Of a DNA stretch of 28,640 nucleotides, positions 15,512-24,386 are shown in pieces. A program made the translations under genes and the position numbers. Under the pieces are notes generated by a model. That model saw only the letters and a program-made list of their open reading frames with translations, was not told where the DNA came from and searched no databases. The stretch is from the IMG/VR virus record IMGVR_UViG_3300042010_000143, positions 1 through 28,640 of that record. One strand, 5' to 3'. Source of the DNA: a virus. Position 1 is the stretch's first letter; the number at the start of each line of letters is the position of its first letter.

Positions 15512-17104
15512 ATGGCAACTGTTATTGATGCGCTGCTGATCACCTTTGGCCTCGATCCATCCGGAATCCACAAGGGAGCGGAAGAGGGCAAAAGCTCGCT
15601 TGAGGGGTTGAAGTCGGCAGCGCTCAAAGCATTCGCAGTGATTGGGAGCGCAGTTCTGATCAAGCAAGCGTTCAGTGAGTACCTGGTCGCCGCCGACAGT
15701 GTTGCCAAACTGTCGGCCAAGCTCGGGGAAAACGCCAGCGAGATGCAGGCATGGGGCGGGGCGGTGGCACTAGAGGGCGGGTCGATCGAGTCGTTCAATA
15801 GCTCCATTTCTAAACTCAACGAAGGCCTGGTACAGATGGCCACGACCGGTGGTGGGCGCTCTGCCAAGTTCTTTCAGGCGCTAGGTATCAGTGCTACTGA
15901 CGCATCAGGCAAGGTCAAACCCGCCACGGAAGTACTGCTCGAACTCTCGGACAAATTCAAAGATATGTCAGCTCAGGAAGTGGCCGGGCTGGGCGCAAAA
16001 ATGGGGCTGGATGCCGGAACGATCTCGATGCTCAAAAAGGGCCGCGACGGCATAGCCGCCATGATCGAGGAACAAAAGGAGCTGGGCGAGTACACCAAAA
16101 AAGATACTGATGCTGCCGAAGCTTTTAATGATTCCTGGGATAAAACGAGCAAATCGCTGTCGATGGTCGCTACCAAAATATTCACCATCTTCACTCCTGC
16201 GCTCACCGGCATGATGGATGCCATCCGCCCGATCATCATCCAGATCCGCAAATGGGCCGAAATTCTTTCGGACAAACTTCAGCCGGCAATCGACGCCATT
16301 ACGAAGTTCATGAAAGAACATCAAACGGTGGTAACCACGGCCTTTGCCGTGATCGCAGGTGTGCTTGTGGCGTTGCTGGTGCCGGCGCTGTGGTCTGCTG
16401 TGGTGGCGACTTACGCGTTGCTTGCTCCTTATATTGCGATCGCGGCAGTGATTGCTTTGGTGGGCTTGGCCATCGGCCTTCTAGTCGAAGACTTTATTGT
16501 ATGGCAAGAAGGCGGAGAGGCGGCATTCGGTGGAGTTTACCAAGCTGTTGCGGATTTCTGGGCCCAGGTGAAGCCTATCGTTGATCTGTTCATAAATTAC
16601 TTTACCGCTGGATGGGCTTTGATTTGGGAAGCAGCCAAGACTGCCTTCGCATTTTTAAAAGGCCTGTTCACCGGCAATTTCACCGAGTTCTTTGCAGCCA
16701 TTGATGGCTTACAGGAGAAGTTCGCGCTCTTTTGGGAGGCTGTTAAAAATCTCGCAGCGCCGTTTTTCGATTGGCTGGGCGAAAAATTCGCTACGGTTGC
16801 CGAATTAGGTGGAAAGGTCGCTGGATTTTTCAGTTTTGGTGGAGATGATGAGGGCTCCGAAGCTGGTGCGTCAGGTGCGAGTGGTGCTGGTGCACCTACC
16901 GCTAAGGACGCCGTTTCGCCCGCTGCTGTAGCTGCTGGCGCCAGCGCCGGTAGTAAGACGGTAACTGTCACTCAATCAGTCGGTAGTGTCACCGTCAACA
17001 CGCAAGCCACGGACGGTAAAGGTGTCGCGTCTGCTCTCAATGGTGCTACGAATAACGAGCTGCAAGGGTTAGTCAATTCGGTTGATTCGGGGGTTATGCA
17101 ATGA
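15512..17104 (+). CDS. tail tape measure protein
   Basis: Sets tail length and is ejected with the DNA. The 530-residue protein is rich in Ala, Lys and helices, with a long N-terminal alpha-helical region (AALKAFAVIGSAVLIKQAFSEYLVAADSVAKLSAKLG), a central hydrophobic block at roughly residues 270-330 with several membrane-like helices (AFAVIAGVLVALLVPALW, YIAIAAVIALVGLAIGLLV), and a Gly/Ser/Ala-rich C-terminus. At this length the tail should be short, roughly 80 nm by the usual 1.5 angstrom per residue rule. Confidence 0.9.
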   Translation: MATVIDALLITFGLDPSGIHKGAEEGKSSLEGLKSAALKAFAVIGSAVLIKQAFSEYLVAADSVAKLSAKLGENASEMQAWGGAVALEGGSIESFNSSISKLNEGLVQMATTGGGRSAKFFQALGISATDASGKVKPATEVLLELSDKFKDMSAQEVAGLGAKMGLDAGTISMLKKGRDGIAAMIEEQKELGEYTKKDTDAAEAFNDSWDKTSKSLSMVATKIFTIFTPALTGMMDAIRPIIIQIRKWAEILSDKLQPAIDAITKFMKEHQTVVTTAFAVIAGVLVALLVPALWSAVVATYALLAPYIAIAAVIALVGLAIGLLVEDFIVWQEGGEAAFGGVYQAVADFWAQVKPIVDLFINYFTAGWALIWEAAKTAFAFLKGLFTGNFTEFFAAIDGLQEKFALFWEAVKNLAAPFFDWLGEKFATVAELGGKVAGFFSFGGDDEGSEAGASGASGAGAPTAKDAVSPAAVAAGASAGSKTVTVTQSVGSVTVNTQATDGKGVASALNGATNNELQGLVNSVDSGVMQ

Positions 17105-17616
17105 CCTACGAAATCACCGACGCGACCACTAATCGCCCTATAGCGCGCATCGCATCCTTTATTGGCCTGAGTTACAAGGGAGAGTCGAAGGTCACCCGCT
17201 ATCCTGTTGAGCGTGGCGGCTTTTTCTCGGCTAACAAAGTCGGCTCGCCTTGGTCGATTCCGCTTCAGATTGCCATTTCAGGAACGTCCGAATCATTGCG
17301 CGCCACGCTGGCGACTCTGGCTAAGTATGAGCAAGGAACTGAACTGGTAAACATCACCACGCCTTTTCATACCTACCTCGACGGCAATATAGAGTCCCTC
17401 AGTTGGACGCTCAATGAAGGCGACGCTACCGGTTTGTTGATACTCGAACTCGGCATCGTCGAGATTCGACAGATCGATGCACGTTATACCAGTGTATCGG
17501 TGCCGCCTAAGAAAGCGGCCCAGGTGAAAAACAAATCGGACGCATCGACAGTTGAGGCCGGGAAGCAACAACCGAAGCCGCGACGTCAAAGCGTGCTTGG
17601 AGGGTGGCTGAAGTGA
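17101..17616 (+). CDS. baseplate protein, Dit-like N-terminal type
   Basis: A 171-residue baseplate component directly after the tape measure gene, with a 4-bp overlap. The beta-rich segment GLSYKGESKVTRYPVERGGFFSANKVGSPWSIPLQIAISG resembles the distal-tail (Dit-like) fold that crowns the tube tip, and VTRYPVERG is a recurrent pattern. The last 40 residues are a Lys/Gln/Pro-rich basic tail. The exact baseplate position is inferred from gene order in simple contractile baseplates such as Pam3. Confidence 0.7.
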   Translation: MTYEITDATTNRPIARIASFIGLSYKGESKVTRYPVERGGFFSANKVGSPWSIPLQIAISGTSESLRATLATLAKYEQGTELVNITTPFHTYLDGNIESLSWTLNEGDATGLLILELGIVEIRQIDARYTSVSVPPKKAAQVKNKSDASTVEAGKQQPKPRRQSVLGGWLK

Positions 17617-17912
17617 TTGAGATCCCACTTTCTCCGATCCCTGGCCAGCGCCTGCAAATCGTCCTCGACGATCAGAATGTCACGCTTCAACTACGCCAGA
17701 AGGGCGCACGCTTGTACATCGACCTCGATGTCAGCGGTACACCCGTCATGGGCGGGGCGATCTGCAGCGACCGGACGAACGTGAAGCAATTCAAAACCAT
17801 GCCATTTCGGGGCGGCCTGTACTTCGTTGATACCAAAGGCCGAGACGCGCCCCAGTTCGAAGGACTCGGTACCCGCTGGGTGCTGATGTACCTATCCGAG
17901 GAAGAACTATGA
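17613..17912 (+). CDS. baseplate plug protein (Pam3 gp18-like)
   Basis: A 99-residue protein starting at a GTG with GGAGGG eight bases upstream and a GTGA overlap with the preceding stop. The segment IPGQRLQIVLDDQNVTLQLRQKGARLYIDLDV then a GGAICSDRTNV region and GTRWVLMYLSEEEL at the end match the small baseplate plug protein found beside hubs in Pam3-type tails. It would sit inside the baseplate hub channel. Confidence 0.78.
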   Translation: MIEIPLSPIPGQRLQIVLDDQNVTLQLRQKGARLYIDLDVSGTPVMGGAICSDRTNVKQFKTMPFRGGLYFVDTKGRDAPQFEGLGTRWVLMYLSEEEL

Positions 17913-18778
17913 CCAGCTTCACGCAGAAGCAAATAGAAGTCCGCTTTACGCTGGGTGCAGGCCAGTTCGCGGCGGGCGGCAATACCAAGATCGTCAACGG
18001 TCTAGCGACTCGCTGCAAGATCAACAAGCCAGGCTTACCCGACAAAAACGGCGCATCGGTGATGATCTGGGGGCTGCTGCCGGACGACATGGCCAGACTG
18101 ACCACGCTAAATTTTCGACCGCTTCAGGTGCAGAAAAACCTTATCCAGATTATGGCGGGCGACGTGGGCGGATCGATGTCTGTGGCTTTCGCTGGCGAGA
18201 TCACCAGCGCCTTTGCCGACTACAACGCGGCGCCCGATATTGCTTTCGTGGTTGAGGCGCTGGCCGGTTACTACCCGAGTGTCACGCCGGCGGCGCCAAT
18301 GTCGATTCGCGGCTCGGTGTCGATCGAAGAGATCGTGAGCGGCATTGCCAAGGATATCGGTTACCAGTTCGAAAACTTTGGGGTTACCGCCTCGCTGCTC
18401 AATCCGATCCTGAGCGGCTCGCCTATCGAAAAAGCCCGGACGGCGTGCCGCAATGCCAACGTGCAACTGATCATCGATGACAACCGGCTGCGCATAGCAC
18501 CGCCTGGTGGCGCGGTGGGCCGTGGCCAGCCGGTGGCCATGTCAGCAGAGACCGGCCTGATCGGCTACCCGACGTTCAGCTCCGACGGCATCAAGCTCAA
18601 AGGCTATTACCAGCCGGACCTTGAGTTGGGTGGGCGCTTGCGCGTCGAGTCAATCGTACCCATGGCAACCGGCGACTGGGTCATTACCAAGCTGTCGCAC
18701 AACATCGAGGCGAATATCCCAGGCGCGGATAACGCATGGTATTCCGAGCTTGATGCGACTTATGGCGGTGGCGTATGA
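17909..18778 (+). CDS. baseplate hub protein
   Basis: Central hub of the baseplate, comparable to gp27/gpD-type proteins. The 289-residue protein has two beta-barrel-like regions: the first near 10-110 (NGLATRCKINKPGLPDKNGASVMIWGLLPDDMARL), the second after a helix (SIEEIVSGIAKDIGYQFENFGV) with DNRLRIAPPGGAVG and a C-terminal GDWVITKLSHNIEANIPGADNAWYSELDATY. It lies between plug and spike as expected. Overlaps of four bases on both sides suggest coupled translation. Confidence 0.8.
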   Translation: MTSFTQKQIEVRFTLGAGQFAAGGNTKIVNGLATRCKINKPGLPDKNGASVMIWGLLPDDMARLTTLNFRPLQVQKNLIQIMAGDVGGSMSVAFAGEITSAFADYNAAPDIAFVVEALAGYYPSVTPAAPMSIRGSVSIEEIVSGIAKDIGYQFENFGVTASLLNPILSGSPIEKARTACRNANVQLIIDDNRLRIAPPGGAVGRGQPVAMSAETGLIGYPTFSSDGIKLKGYYQPDLELGGRLRVESIVPMATGDWVITKLSHNIEANIPGADNAWYSELDATYGGGV

Positions 18779-19392
18779 CCGAGCCAGTCAAGGGGGCGCG
18801 CAAGCTCAGCAGCGCCAATTCCCCGGTCAATGCGATCAGCTTCCTGGTCGAACGGATGCTGGCCGGCTCCCTCAACACCTGCACTTTGGTGCGCGTGGAT
18901 GAGGTCGATCCGAGCCCAGAAGCCCCGAGGGTCGTGGTGACGCCACTGGTGCCGCAGATCGATGGTGACGGGAATACGCTGCCACCTCAGCCCATTTATG
19001 ACGTGCCCTATTCGCGAGTTCAGGGCGGTGTCGCCGCGCTGATTATCGATCCGGTGCCAGGTGATATCGGTATCGCGTTATTTGCCCAGCGCGATATCTC
19101 CACAGTCAAGCTGACAAAGAACTCTGGCCAGCCTGGGAGCCTGCGCACATTCGACCAGGGCGATGCGCTGTACGTGGGCTGGGTGCTGAATGAAACACCG
19201 ACAGTGTTCCTTGAGATCACGCAGGACGGGAAGATCAAGTTGGTGGCGCCGGCAGGTGTCGACATCGAGGGCGACTTGCGTGTATCCGGCAAGGTCGATG
19301 CTGCAGGTGATGTGGTCGGTGGCGGCATATCGCTAAGCACGCACACGCACCTATCCGCAGCTCCTGGTGATCCAACGAGTCCGCCGCAATGA
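18775..19392 (+). CDS. gp138-family membrane-puncturing spike
   Basis: Trimeric spike that pierces the outer membrane. The 205-residue protein has the gp138 N-terminal domain: VRVDEVDPSPEAPRVVVTPLVPQ, YDVPYSRVQGG and DPVPGDIGIALFAQRD. A beta-helix-like shaft follows (LVAPAGVDIEGDLRVSGKVDAAGDVVG), and the C-terminal STHTHL contains the HxH motif that coordinates an iron ion in such spike tips. Its size and tip are typical of small contractile tails. Confidence 0.88.
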   Translation: MTEPVKGARKLSSANSPVNAISFLVERMLAGSLNTCTLVRVDEVDPSPEAPRVVVTPLVPQIDGDGNTLPPQPIYDVPYSRVQGGVAALIIDPVPGDIGIALFAQRDISTVKLTKNSGQPGSLRTFDQGDALYVGWVLNETPTVFLEITQDGKIKLVAPAGVDIEGDLRVSGKVDAAGDVVGGGISLSTHTHLSAAPGDPTSPPQ

Positions 19393-19733
19393 AGACACTT
19401 CTGCTTACGCCCGAGTGGGATCTGCAGCTGGATGCGTCCGGCCAGTTCGCGACGGTGTCCGGACCTCTGGCCGTGGCTCAGTCGGTAGCCAACGCCATTC
19501 GGCTGTTCACGCATGATGCCTATTTCAACCAGACCGAGGGTGTTCCTCACTTTGATATCACCCTCGGTCATCAGCCAAGTCCGGACGTCGTGAAAGAGCG
19601 CTTGATCCGTGCGGCACTGGCGGTACCCGAGGTTGTCTCGGCGACCATGACATCGTTTGCGGTGGTCAATCGAGTGGCCACCGGCAACATCGATATTGAG
19701 ACTGGCGGGGAGGTTGTTAATGTTGCATTTTGA
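19389..19733 (+). CDS. baseplate wedge protein, gp25/W-like
   Basis: A 114-residue wedge component that links hub and sheath. The pattern is LTPEWDLQLDASGQFATVSG at the start, then VAQSVANAIRLFTHDAYFNQTEGVPHFDITLG, close to the EPR/acid-containing gp25 core, and a C-terminal beta strand (NIDIETGGEVVNVAF). The adjacent J/gp47 gene and the spike gene before it place it in the wedge module. Confidence 0.78.
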   Translation: MKTLLLTPEWDLQLDASGQFATVSGPLAVAQSVANAIRLFTHDAYFNQTEGVPHFDITLGHQPSPDVVKERLIRAALAVPEVVSATMTSFAVVNRVATGNIDIETGGEVVNVAF

Positions 19734-20889
19734 TCCCGCGACGGGGCTCTACGCGGACGACACCGCCGTTATTCGTGCGGAGACAGAGGCGCTGTGGAAA
19801 GAGGCGCTGGGTGGAGATGCTGATACATCGCCCGGCTCGCCCATCGGTCAACTGATCGATTCGCAAACTGCACTGGTGGCGGACAAAGATCGTCAGGTCC
19901 TTTACCTGTCCAATCAATTCAACCCGGCTGCCAACGAAGGTATCTGGCAGGACGCCATTGGGCAGATCTATTTCCAAGAGCGTCTCGGTGCGGCGCCGAC
20001 ACTGGTCGAATGCATGTGCACCGGCCTGGCAGGCACGACGGTTTCTGGTTCGGTGCAGGCCGACACGGGAATGCGTCTGATGACCGTTGCGCCCGTGCTG
20101 ATTCCCGCGACTGGAAGCGTGCTGGTGTCTTTTCGCACGGTAGAGGAAGGGCCTATTGTCATTCCGGCAAACAGCGTCACCACGATCATCACAACGGTTC
20201 CTGGCTGGGACACGGTCGACAATGCTGCCCCTGGTGTTGAAGGTCGATTGATCGAAAGCCCGCAAGAGTTCGAGGCGCGGCGCAAGGCCAGCGTGGCAAA
20301 CAACTCGCAAGGGCGGGCAGTGGCCATCAATGGCGCCATTGCCGCAGTCACCGGCGTGATTGATTCGGTGGTGCTGGAGAATTACAAGAGCGCGCCTGTC
20401 GTTGAGTACGGCGTGACCATTCCCGCGCACACTTTCTGGATCGCGGCGGCGGGAGGCAATCCTGCCGATATCGCTTTGGCCATATACCAGAAAAAGGACG
20501 GAGGTGCCGCTACTGCCGGCAATACCACTATCTCGCACGTGGACCCTGAATATCCCCTGGCTACCTACACCTATAACTTTGAGATTCCCGCGAACCTCAA
20601 TATCACCGTGACGGCAACAATCAAGGCCACCGATACGACGCCCAGCGATATTGCCGCCAAGATCAAAACAGCAGTAACCGACAACTTCTATGGGCGCGGC
20701 TCGGTTGATCGCGTACGGATGGCGTCGACATTGTATGCCTCACGCTTCTACACGCCGGTCATCACCGCAGGCGTTGAGGACCTGGTTTCGGTCACCCTGA
20801 GCATTGGTGGCAGCCAGCTCAATAGCATCGAGATCAATGCCGACCGACTCCCCAATCTGGCCGACGTCCTAACGGTGTTCGCACCATGA
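19720..20889 (+). CDS. baseplate J/gp47 family protein
   Basis: Wedge protein (T4 gp6 / P2 J type) that forms the baseplate ring. The ATG follows GGGGAGG and lies inside the end of the previous gene, so the 389-residue form is preferred over the longer frame. Diagnostic stretches are PATGLYADDTAVIRAETEALWKEALG, QLIDSQTALVADKDRQVLYLSNQFNPAANEG (about 40-75), the ESPQEFEARRKASVANNSQGRAVAINGAIAAVTGVIDSVVLENY core and a C-terminal beta domain. Confidence 0.9.
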   Translation: MLHFDPATGLYADDTAVIRAETEALWKEALGGDADTSPGSPIGQLIDSQTALVADKDRQVLYLSNQFNPAANEGIWQDAIGQIYFQERLGAAPTLVECMCTGLAGTTVSGSVQADTGMRLMTVAPVLIPATGSVLVSFRTVEEGPIVIPANSVTTIITTVPGWDTVDNAAPGVEGRLIESPQEFEARRKASVANNSQGRAVAINGAIAAVTGVIDSVVLENYKSAPVVEYGVTIPAHTFWIAAAGGNPADIALAIYQKKDGGAATAGNTTISHVDPEYPLATYTYNFEIPANLNITVTATIKATDTTPSDIAAKIKTAVTDNFYGRGSVDRVRMASTLYASRFYTPVITAGVEDLVSVTLSIGGSQLNSIEINADRLPNLADVLTVFAP

Positions 20890-21452
20890 TCACCGCTGAA
20901 GAGACGGTCCAGTCTCAATACTCGTCAAGCCCGCGCCTGATCAAGCTGGTTCAGGGGATGGCGCAGCAGCTCAACCCTCAAAAGGATATCGAGCTGTTTT
21001 TCCGCAAGGTCGTGGACATCAGCCAGGCCGAAGGGTGGGGATTGGACAATTGGGGGCGGATTCTTGGTCTCGGTCGGATCGTCGAGATATCGGCCACCAA
21101 CAGTTTCGGTTTCGCCGGTAGCGGTTTGCAGCCGTTCAATCAAGCCGCCTTTGATTCGGGCGGGTTGACGAGAAACTACAACCTACTGGATGACGCTTAC
21201 CGCAAGTTCCTGATGCTCAAGGCTGCATCGAACATCAGCAACGCCACAATCCCGACGATCAATCGATTCATGTCGCTGGTGTTTAAGGGGCGAGGGGACG
21301 TGTATGTCCTAGAAACCGGCCCCATGCAAATCCAGTACACCTTCAAATTTATTTTGGAACCATGGGAGCGAACGGTCATGAACCTTGACTGGATGATTCC
21401 GCGCCCGGGTTGTGTTTCCTATACGTGGGTTGAAGAGCCCGTAGCTCCATAA
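20886..21452 (+). CDS. DUF2612 baseplate protein (gp7-like wedge)
   Basis: A 188-residue protein with the DUF2612 signature: SSSPRLIKLVQGMAQQLNP, DNWGRILGLGRIVEI and FDSGGLTRNYNLLDDAYRKFLMLKAASNISNATIPTINRFMSLVFKGRG. In simple contractile baseplates the gene after J encodes the wedge that carries the fibres. It overlaps the J gene by four bases, and the fibre gene follows 12 bases later after AAAGGAACAAAA. Confidence 0.87.
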   Translation: MITAEETVQSQYSSSPRLIKLVQGMAQQLNPQKDIELFFRKVVDISQAEGWGLDNWGRILGLGRIVEISATNSFGFAGSGLQPFNQAAFDSGGLTRNYNLLDDAYRKFLMLKAASNISNATIPTINRFMSLVFKGRGDVYVLETGPMQIQYTFKFILEPWERTVMNLDWMIPRPGCVSYTWVEEPVAP

Positions 21453-21464
21453 AGGAACAAAAAG

Positions 21465-22679
21465 ATGGATCAGCCTGATCTGATTTTGAAACCCCTGGCT
21501 GAAGATTCGGCCACTAAAGTACTGCCGCCATTGACCGCCGCCGAAGCTGGCTTCGGACGGATGTCGCAAGAAGCTGGCTTTCCGCCTGAGACGCAGCAGC
21601 CACTGGAGACTGGCGGCAAGGCTCCTCAGCGCGATGATATGAACGGTGCGCTCAACTTGTTATCCCAGCACCTCGTGTTCCAGCAGGCGGGAGGTCAATA
21701 CAAGTTCAATCCGGTACTTACTTACGACATTGGGCACAGGATCGTTCTTGATGATGGCGTGACTGAGGTGATGTCGATCGTCGATGGCAACAATTCAGAT
21801 CCTAACGCAGGCTTGGGAAGCTCATGGCGCTCAATCGTAGTCGTACCACCGGCTACGGAAACGGTCGCGGGTGTGATCCGTATTGCGACGGATGATGAAG
21901 TCTATGCAGGGGCTGTCGATGACGCGGCGGTCACGCCGCTCAAGCTCAAGAATAAAAGCCAGGCTTCGAAAACGGATGATACCCCCGGCAAGCTTTTAAT
22001 GACGGGCGCACACGGCATGGGCGGTGGCGGGATTTTCCTTCCTGAGGGGGTCGATCTCAATGACGTTATGGCCTATGGCATCTACCGAGTGACCCTCGGG
22101 CTGAATATACCGGCGGGTTTTGAACATTCAACGATGCTCGTGATGGTGGGGGGGACTGACGTCGTGACCCAACTGATGATTAGTAATCAGTCGGGAATCA
22201 TTGCAACACGTGCCCTGATTATTGGCGGTTCGGGTTGGGGGCTTTGGAATATCCAGTGGGGCAACGCCAACCTTGATCTCAATGCGATAGTTTCTATACC
22301 TGTCGGCGTTCCGATCGCCTGGCCAACAGAGATCCCGCCACCCCGGTTCCTTCTCATGCAGGGACAACCCTTCGATGTATCCAGCTTTCCTGGATTAGCC
22401 ACCGTCTATCCCAGCGGAGTAGTGCCTGACATGCGCGGTGAATGGATTCGAGGTGCCGACACTTACCGAGGAATTGATCCAGGGCGAGCCTTGTTGAGTT
22501 GGCAGCCAGGCATGATTGAAGCTCACGATCATGTAGCCGCGGTGGGGGCTGGCCAGAACATTCTGGGTGGCGGAGGCGTCCCGGCTCCAACGGTGGGCAG
22601 CACAAGCACAAGCGTAACTGGCGGCTCCGAAACGCGCCCGCGCAACGTCGCGTTTAACTTTATTTGCAGGGCGCATTGA
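21465..22679 (+). CDS. tail fibre protein with tail-collar domain
   Basis: Receptor-binding fibre of 404 residues. The N-terminus (MDQPDLILKPLAEDSATKVLPPLTAAEAGFGRMSQ) would attach to the baseplate. The C-terminal third has a phage tail-collar domain (RFLLMQGQPFDVSSFPGLATVYP then VPDMRGEWIRGADT) and ends in ETRPRNVAFNFICRAH, the trimer tip common in Pseudomonas fibres. The central part (AGVIRIATDDEVYAGAVDDAAVTPLKLKNK) is the usual shaft link. The tip is expected to vary between relatives and decide host range. Confidence 0.87.
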   Translation: MDQPDLILKPLAEDSATKVLPPLTAAEAGFGRMSQEAGFPPETQQPLETGGKAPQRDDMNGALNLLSQHLVFQQAGGQYKFNPVLTYDIGHRIVLDDGVTEVMSIVDGNNSDPNAGLGSSWRSIVVVPPATETVAGVIRIATDDEVYAGAVDDAAVTPLKLKNKSQASKTDDTPGKLLMTGAHGMGGGGIFLPEGVDLNDVMAYGIYRVTLGLNIPAGFEHSTMLVMVGGTDVVTQLMISNQSGIIATRALIIGGSGWGLWNIQWGNANLDLNAIVSIPVGVPIAWPTEIPPPRFLLMQGQPFDVSSFPGLATVYPSGVVPDMRGEWIRGADTYRGIDPGRALLSWQPGMIEAHDHVAAVGAGQNILGGGGVPAPTVGSTSTSVTGGSETRPRNVAFNFICRAH

Positions 22680-23248
22680 TGATCAGTTTAGTGGATGGTT
22701 TTTTTGAAGAGAGTGGATGTATTCAAGCTCATACCTTTGATGGCGTGACCGGTGAATACCTGGGCGAACGCGAGATGCATGTCAGTCAGGGGTGTGGTCT
22801 GCCAGCGGGAACAACGTTGAGAGAGCCGCCGATAGTCAGCGAACACCAGGTTGCCGTCTGGCGCCAGGATACGTGGGTGTTGGTTCCTGATTTTCGCGGA
22901 CTGGTTTTTCGCACCAGCGACGGCGCGCAAGAGACCCACTCAATGCCGGGTGAATTACCTCCTGAGCTGACGACCTTGCCAAGGCCGAGTGCTGCCTATG
23001 TCTGGGGTGGCATCAACTGGGTGCTTGATGTCGAGCTCGACTTGGAGTTCAAAACGCTAAGGGAAAGGACGTGGATCGAAAGTGAATTGCGAGAGGCGGG
23101 GCGGGAGATTGAAAAGCATCAGGACGCTGACTCGACGGCAATCGGTACTGAAGCCGACTGGCGGAAATATCGTATTGAACTGAGAGCTTGGCCGGATAAC
23201 GGGGCGTTTCCTGATGCCGATAAACGCCCCCAACCTCCCGCGTCGTAA
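22679..23248 (+). CDS. tail fibre assembly protein
   Basis: Chaperone for the adjacent fibre. The 189-residue protein begins at an ATG overlapping the fibre stop by one base; the longer upstream start lies inside the fibre gene. It has the usual two parts: a variable N-terminal domain (GEYLGEREMHVSQGCGLPAGTTLREPPI) and the Caudo_TAP-like C-terminal region (WGGINWVLDVELDLEFKTLRERTWIESELREAGREIEKHQDADSTAIGTEADWRKYRIELRAWP), including the conserved WRKYR followed by LRAWP. Confidence 0.85.
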   Translation: MISLVDGFFEESGCIQAHTFDGVTGEYLGEREMHVSQGCGLPAGTTLREPPIVSEHQVAVWRQDTWVLVPDFRGLVFRTSDGAQETHSMPGELPPELTTLPRPSAAYVWGGINWVLDVELDLEFKTLRERTWIESELREAGREIEKHQDADSTAIGTEADWRKYRIELRAWPDNGAFPDADKRPQPPAS

Positions 23249-23263
23249 CAGCGCTCATCTGGA

Positions 23264-23887
23264 ATGATTGACATGAAAATCGACACTGGCGAAGCCATAG
23301 GTCTATTCAAATTTATTCTCAACAAGATGTCTTGGAAGCTGGTTGCTCAGCTCATGGTCATCGGCGTGTTTTGCGGTGTTTCCTATTTCGCTTGGGAGGC
23401 GCGTTGGAATATTTCATCAATTGCGGTCAGTAAGTGGGCCACTCCTGAAATCAATCAGGATCGACTGCCAGCATTGGTTGAAGGGCTCGTCAATGACGTT
23501 GACCCGAAGGCGATTATGGTCTGGTCTGCCAATGTTGGGGGCGATACTCGGCGGCCGATGCTGGTCTGGATCGATGGCGTTAGACGTCCTGAGTTAGAGA
23601 GCGGGGTAGAGCCACTGTTTCCGGACAGTCCTGCGCGGATGGCAAAAATCGTGCAGCTGATTCGTGGGGAAGCGCTCTGTGATGACTGGACGCTGTGGTC
23701 AAAGATCAGCAGGCCAATCAAGGATACTGGTGTGGTTTGGGGATGTGCCGTGGGGATTCCACCAGGCATGGGCACGTTGGTGGGTGTTATCACGGTGGGC
23801 TTTTCCGAACGACTGCCTGACGATTACACCAAGATCAGATCGGCATTGATTCGCTGGGCCGAATTTGCCGCAGGCAAGGACATATAG
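23264..23887 (+). CDS. single-TM membrane protein, possible holin
   Basis: No family recognised. The 207-residue protein has a short N-terminal stretch (1-25), one transmembrane helix (about 26-44, LVAQLMVIGVFCGVSYFAW) and a roughly 160-residue soluble domain with an alternating alpha/beta pattern, including SRPIKDTGVVWGCAVGIPPGMGTLVGVITVGF. The topology and size resemble the T4 holin gpT (218 residues, one TM, large periplasmic domain). It lies in the usual lysis position behind the fibre genes. Start 23264 or 23273 are both weak; no strong ribosome site is seen. Confidence 0.6.
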   Translation: MIDMKIDTGEAIGLFKFILNKMSWKLVAQLMVIGVFCGVSYFAWEARWNISSIAVSKWATPEINQDRLPALVEGLVNDVDPKAIMVWSANVGGDTRRPMLVWIDGVRRPELESGVEPLFPDSPARMAKIVQLIRGEALCDDWTLWSKISRPIKDTGVVWGCAVGIPPGMGTLVGVITVGFSERLPDDYTKIRSALIRWAEFAAGKDI

Positions 23888-23888
23888 C

Positions 23889-24359
23889 ATGAGTGTCCAG
23901 GTGGGTTTTAGTGCGCCGATGCATGTGCAATACGATGCGGTGGCCAGCAGGGCTCTCGGCTCTGATCATTGGCGGGTGACGCAGGGCTTCCGGTACTACA
24001 TCCAGAATTACGATCATCCGGCTTGGGTGTATGTGCCTGCTGGATATCTCACAGACGGTGCCAGCGTCCCACGCCTTTTCTGGTCGCTGATTCCACCATG
24101 GGGCGCCTATGGACAGGCCGCAGTGGTTCACGACATCGTTTGCGAATACCTCAGCGTCACTGTCGATGGTCAACCTAGGCCTGTCAGCCGTTCCACATGC
24201 GACCAGATCCTGCTGGAGGCCATGGCCGTGCTTGAAGTGCCCTCAATCAAGCGAAAGGTCATATCCAGCGCCGTAGGCCTCTATCGGCGCCTATCGGGTA
24301 TTGCACATCCAACTAGCACGCCACAGAAGCGTGCATTGGAAGCAGCCTGGAGCAACTGA
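23889..24359 (+). CDS. DUF1353 phage protein
   Basis: A 156-residue protein with the DUF1353 core: WVYVPAGYLTDGASVPRLFWSLIPPWGAYGQAAVVHDIVCEY, where TDGAS, PP-G and the VHD motif are the conserved marks. The family is frequent in phages near lysis or tail-end genes. Its biochemical role is not established. It begins one base after the preceding stop; the ATG at 23889 gives the normal family length. Confidence 0.82.
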   Translation: MSVQVGFSAPMHVQYDAVASRALGSDHWRVTQGFRYYIQNYDHPAWVYVPAGYLTDGASVPRLFWSLIPPWGAYGQAAVVHDIVCEYLSVTVDGQPRPVSRSTCDQILLEAMAVLEVPSIKRKVISSAVGLYRRLSGIAHPTSTPQKRALEAAWSN

Positions 24360-24386
24360 CTAAACTACTGCCGAGGTTCGAGCCCC

